Assembly (NCBI GenBank): GCA_013399695.1
Contig: VXAU01001100.1
Location: 1,663,175-1,727,174, forward strand
Direction of reading: 5' to 3'
Length of the DNA stretch: 64,000 nucleotides
Source of the DNA: Formicarius rufipectus
Taxonomy: Eukaryota; Chordata; Aves; Passeriformes; Formicariidae
Program-made: the position numbers and the translations under genes
The notes under the pieces: model-generated
What the model saw: the letters and a program-made list of their open reading frames with translations, nothing else
The model's database searches: none
Told to the model about the DNA's origin: nothing
Shown here: piece after piece, positions 61,261 through 64,000 of the stretch
Layout of the letters: every line of letters begins with the position of its first letter
Position numbering within the stretch: position 1 is the first letter of the stretch

Positions 61261-64000
61261 GCTTCTCGTGTCTGCGTGGATATGTGTATAATTGGATGCC
61301 CTTACAGCTCAGATTTAATTTGGATTAATTAGGTACATCAGGATCTGCATTAAGTATAAGCACCTGTTTAACATATATTGGTAGAAAGCATTTAAATTAT
61401 GTTTCAGGCTTTTGCTTGAATTTAATCTACATTTCTGTGTCTTTTTGCAAGCAGTAGTAAAGAACTGTTGCCTTGATGTATTCACTTACTCTCCCCTGGG
61501 AATTCTAGTGTGCCTTCTTCCTCAGAGAACAGCTGGAAGGGAGGTCTGAGGCATACGAAGACAATGGTCAATGCTTTGCTTTTGTAGTGGTGAACGAAGC
61601 CCTCTCTGGGCTACCCTGTTGCAAATGCCCCATTGCAGTGATCCATGAAGTAAAAATCAAAAGATGCAGAGGGAGAGGTAGAAGTCCTTCAAAAATTGAA
61701 AAATTGGAAAGGAAGGAAAGGCAAGCTAGTTCTCAAGAAGCAAGCTAAGTTTGCCCAAGACAAGAAGAAAAGGAAGAAAAGGGTGAGTTGGGAAACAAAA
61801 GTTTTGAAAAGGGAATAGATGATAAATGTGTTGAGGGAGAGCTGACAGGGGAATATGGTGCTCTAAGGAAGGAGATGGGGTGGACACTGAGAAGTTACAG
61901 AAGTTGCATCTGAACAATGCTAAGAATATATTAACAAATGTGTGGAACATTACATTTTCCATGTGGGAAAGTCAGCTGCCATTACACTGACCACCAAATA
62001 TTTTCATTTGTGGGAGCAAAATAACAAAGTTGATTAATCTGATGTTTTGCTGACATTTTGTTGAAAGAGCTTGTTTCTCCCTTTTTTCTTCTTCTTTTTT
62101 TTTTTTTAAGAATTGGAGAGACATGCAAATGGTTCTGGAAGATGAGGGTAAAATAAAAATAAGCCTGAATGAAATTGTTTTGCTGCCTATTTCAACATCT
62201 GGGTTTATTGCTGTAGAAAAAAAAATTCAAGGGGAAAATAATGTGACACAATCTCCTGGCACACAAGGTATCTTTGCTTTCTTCCCATATACTGTTTTCG
62301 AGTCAATTCACCAGACTAAAAACACATGAAATTTTGACATGGTGGCTTGCTGGTGACAGTTTTTTGGAGTTACTTTTACCTCTTGGTCTCTTAATGTGGC
62401 ATCTCCCTCCACATCACCCTGCCTCCGGCCATACTTAGCAAGAAGGCACCTCAAGAGCCTCCCACAGATTCGTATTTTAAACTCTGCTTCCCTAGTGTGG
62501 GCTCTTCATAGAGAGTACCTAGAAGATGAGATCATGTAATGCCTGTGCCGGCGCTTATTCATAGCAGAATTTGCAGTGGAAGATTTTGTTCTTACTAGCA
62601 GGTGAGTCTTAACAAATGCTCCCATATTAAAAAATGGGATGTTTAATTATTCTGTTAATTACATTTCATTTTTCTGTCATTAGGTGAGTATTAATGTAGG
62701 TTGATACAAAAAAAAGCCCTAGCATATTTATTAGACTTAAACTTTCTATTTGCCTTGAGCTTTGTTAGATTTCAGACCAGACTTCATAAGAGCTGAGCTT
62801 AATGGTTCTTCCAGCTCATGTTTTCAGACGCTTCAGAGGGGGGTAAGTTACACTGCTCCTTCAGTCTCTGGCTCTGGAGCTTTACCTCTACATGCCTGTC
62901 ATTTAGTGGGAGGCCAGGTGAAACGGAGCCACCATTCTCCTGTTGCAGTACCCTACGATGTTCAAAGCCATGCCCATAATAGGGGTGGGGTGAGACACAG
63001 CTGTCACAAGCACTGTTTGGCCCACTGTCCCCGGTCTTTCTTCAGGGGTACAAAGCTGTCCATCACACCTCAGTGTTCCCTGTGTCAATGTGTAGCTGAC
63101 GCCAGACTCCCCTTTAAAAAGGGATCAAGAAGCCTTCTCATTGGAAGACAATGTTCATATAGCCTGTTCAAGAGTCCTGGGCAAAGACCCAGCTTGCAGT
63201 GTTTATCTCTGAGATAGATGTCATTTCTTGGGCTTAAAAACATGCCACGAACTGAAGTATCTGTTTTGAGGCGACTTCTCTTCCAAGGAATGATATTCTG
63301 TGGTCATTTCACTGCTGCTTTATGCCTTGCCTGGCTGCAAGGCTTTGGTTACTGTAACTTCTTTCATCAACAGATGTTTTCCTCCTTTCACAAAATGTTT
63401 ATCTGGTTTCCTCTCTGTTTCATGTCTCTTTTCATTTGGCTATGTTTGTCACAGGAGAATTGGACTTCATCTGTGGGTATTACAATGGGTAAATATATCA
63501 ACATTTTTTTACTTTCGTGTCAGTCACGGAGCTGCATAACAGAGTCATAATCTCAGTGGTTTATTCTTATTTTGTGTGGGAGACAGTGAAATATTAGTAC
63601 ATGTAACATTGAAGACTGCCACAGAATGCCTCCTAAGGCATACATCCCCTATAAAGGGCATTAAACATGGTCTATTGGACAGGCAAGTCTATGATAATAA
63701 ATACGATATATATTTGATGGTATATATATGAGATGATAATATATGATAATAAATGTGTAGTTGAATTTCTTTGTGCAGTATTGTGACATTCCTGAGCAAT
63801 AGCTCCTTCAAATAAAACAGTCACATTTCAATGTTTGCTGTTAGCTGCCCTCCAAAACTAACTACAGTCACACTGTCTTAATCTGATGGAATTCAAAGCT
63901 TTTCATATTTTGAGAAGTTTGGACTGTTTCTTGGGGTGTATTGGTTTGGTTTTGTTGGGACTGGAGGGGTGGGGGTGGAAAGCATGTGATTGGTTGGTTA
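61261..64000. other. Region upstream of KCTD12; no gene recognised, splice-like signals present
   Basis: A long pyrimidine tract ending in AAG at 62110 looks like a plus-strand 3' splice site. CAG/GTGAGT at 62599-62607, TAG/GTGAGT at 62681-62688 and GGGG/GTAAGT near 62840 look like plus-strand 5' splice sites. From 62762 to 63550 one plus frame is open except for a single TAG at 63215, directly followed by ATG. Its translation matches no family I recognise. AT-rich TA/GATAAT repeats lie near 63700-63760. Confidence 0.45.

Overview
The window is vertebrate nuclear DNA and almost certainly from a bird. The signs are chicken-repeat-1 (CR1) LINE copies of two ages, long terminal repeats (LTRs) of avian endogenous-retrovirus type, AAAC-rich simple repeats, and no Alu or L1-like mammalian repeats. 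The species cannot be fixed from the sequence alone; a neoavian or passerine bird is a reasonable guess.

Only one protein-coding gene is clearly recognisable. It is KCTD12 (pfetin), a single-exon gene on the minus strand at 59429-60219. A 260-base run of N removes the rest of its BTB/T1 domain and the linker. Its start and its complete C-terminal H1 domain are readable. It lies in a CpG island (about 59100-61260). Its long 3' UTR probably runs to a poly(A) signal at 56090-56095.

Positions 1 to about 56000 look like a gene desert downstream of KCTD12. This fits the large gap known between LMO7 and KCTD12 in other amniotes (knowledge of synteny, not seen here). The desert holds an LTR-like remnant (about 1990-2400), a GATA microsatellite (8209-8372), A-rich simple repeats, a solo LTR with a likely target-site duplication (31454-32227), a second solo LTR on the minus strand (35101-35670), an ancient antisense CR1 (about 37100-39470) with a younger CR1 tail inserted in it, and a 5'-truncated CR1 ORF2 fragment (about 48365-49145). 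An isolated CpG-rich block with promoter-like features lies at about 41510-41940 and has no recognisable gene.

Positions 61260-64000 lie upstream of KCTD12. They hold no recognised gene. They do carry splice-site-like signals and a 263-codon plus-strand frame broken by one stop, which could belong to a divergent non-coding or unrecognised transcript.

No CRISPR array, operon, tRNA, rRNA or other new multi-gene system is visible. The best leads are the orphan CpG island, the possible transcript upstream of KCTD12, the nested CR1 insertion, and two perfect inverted repeats.
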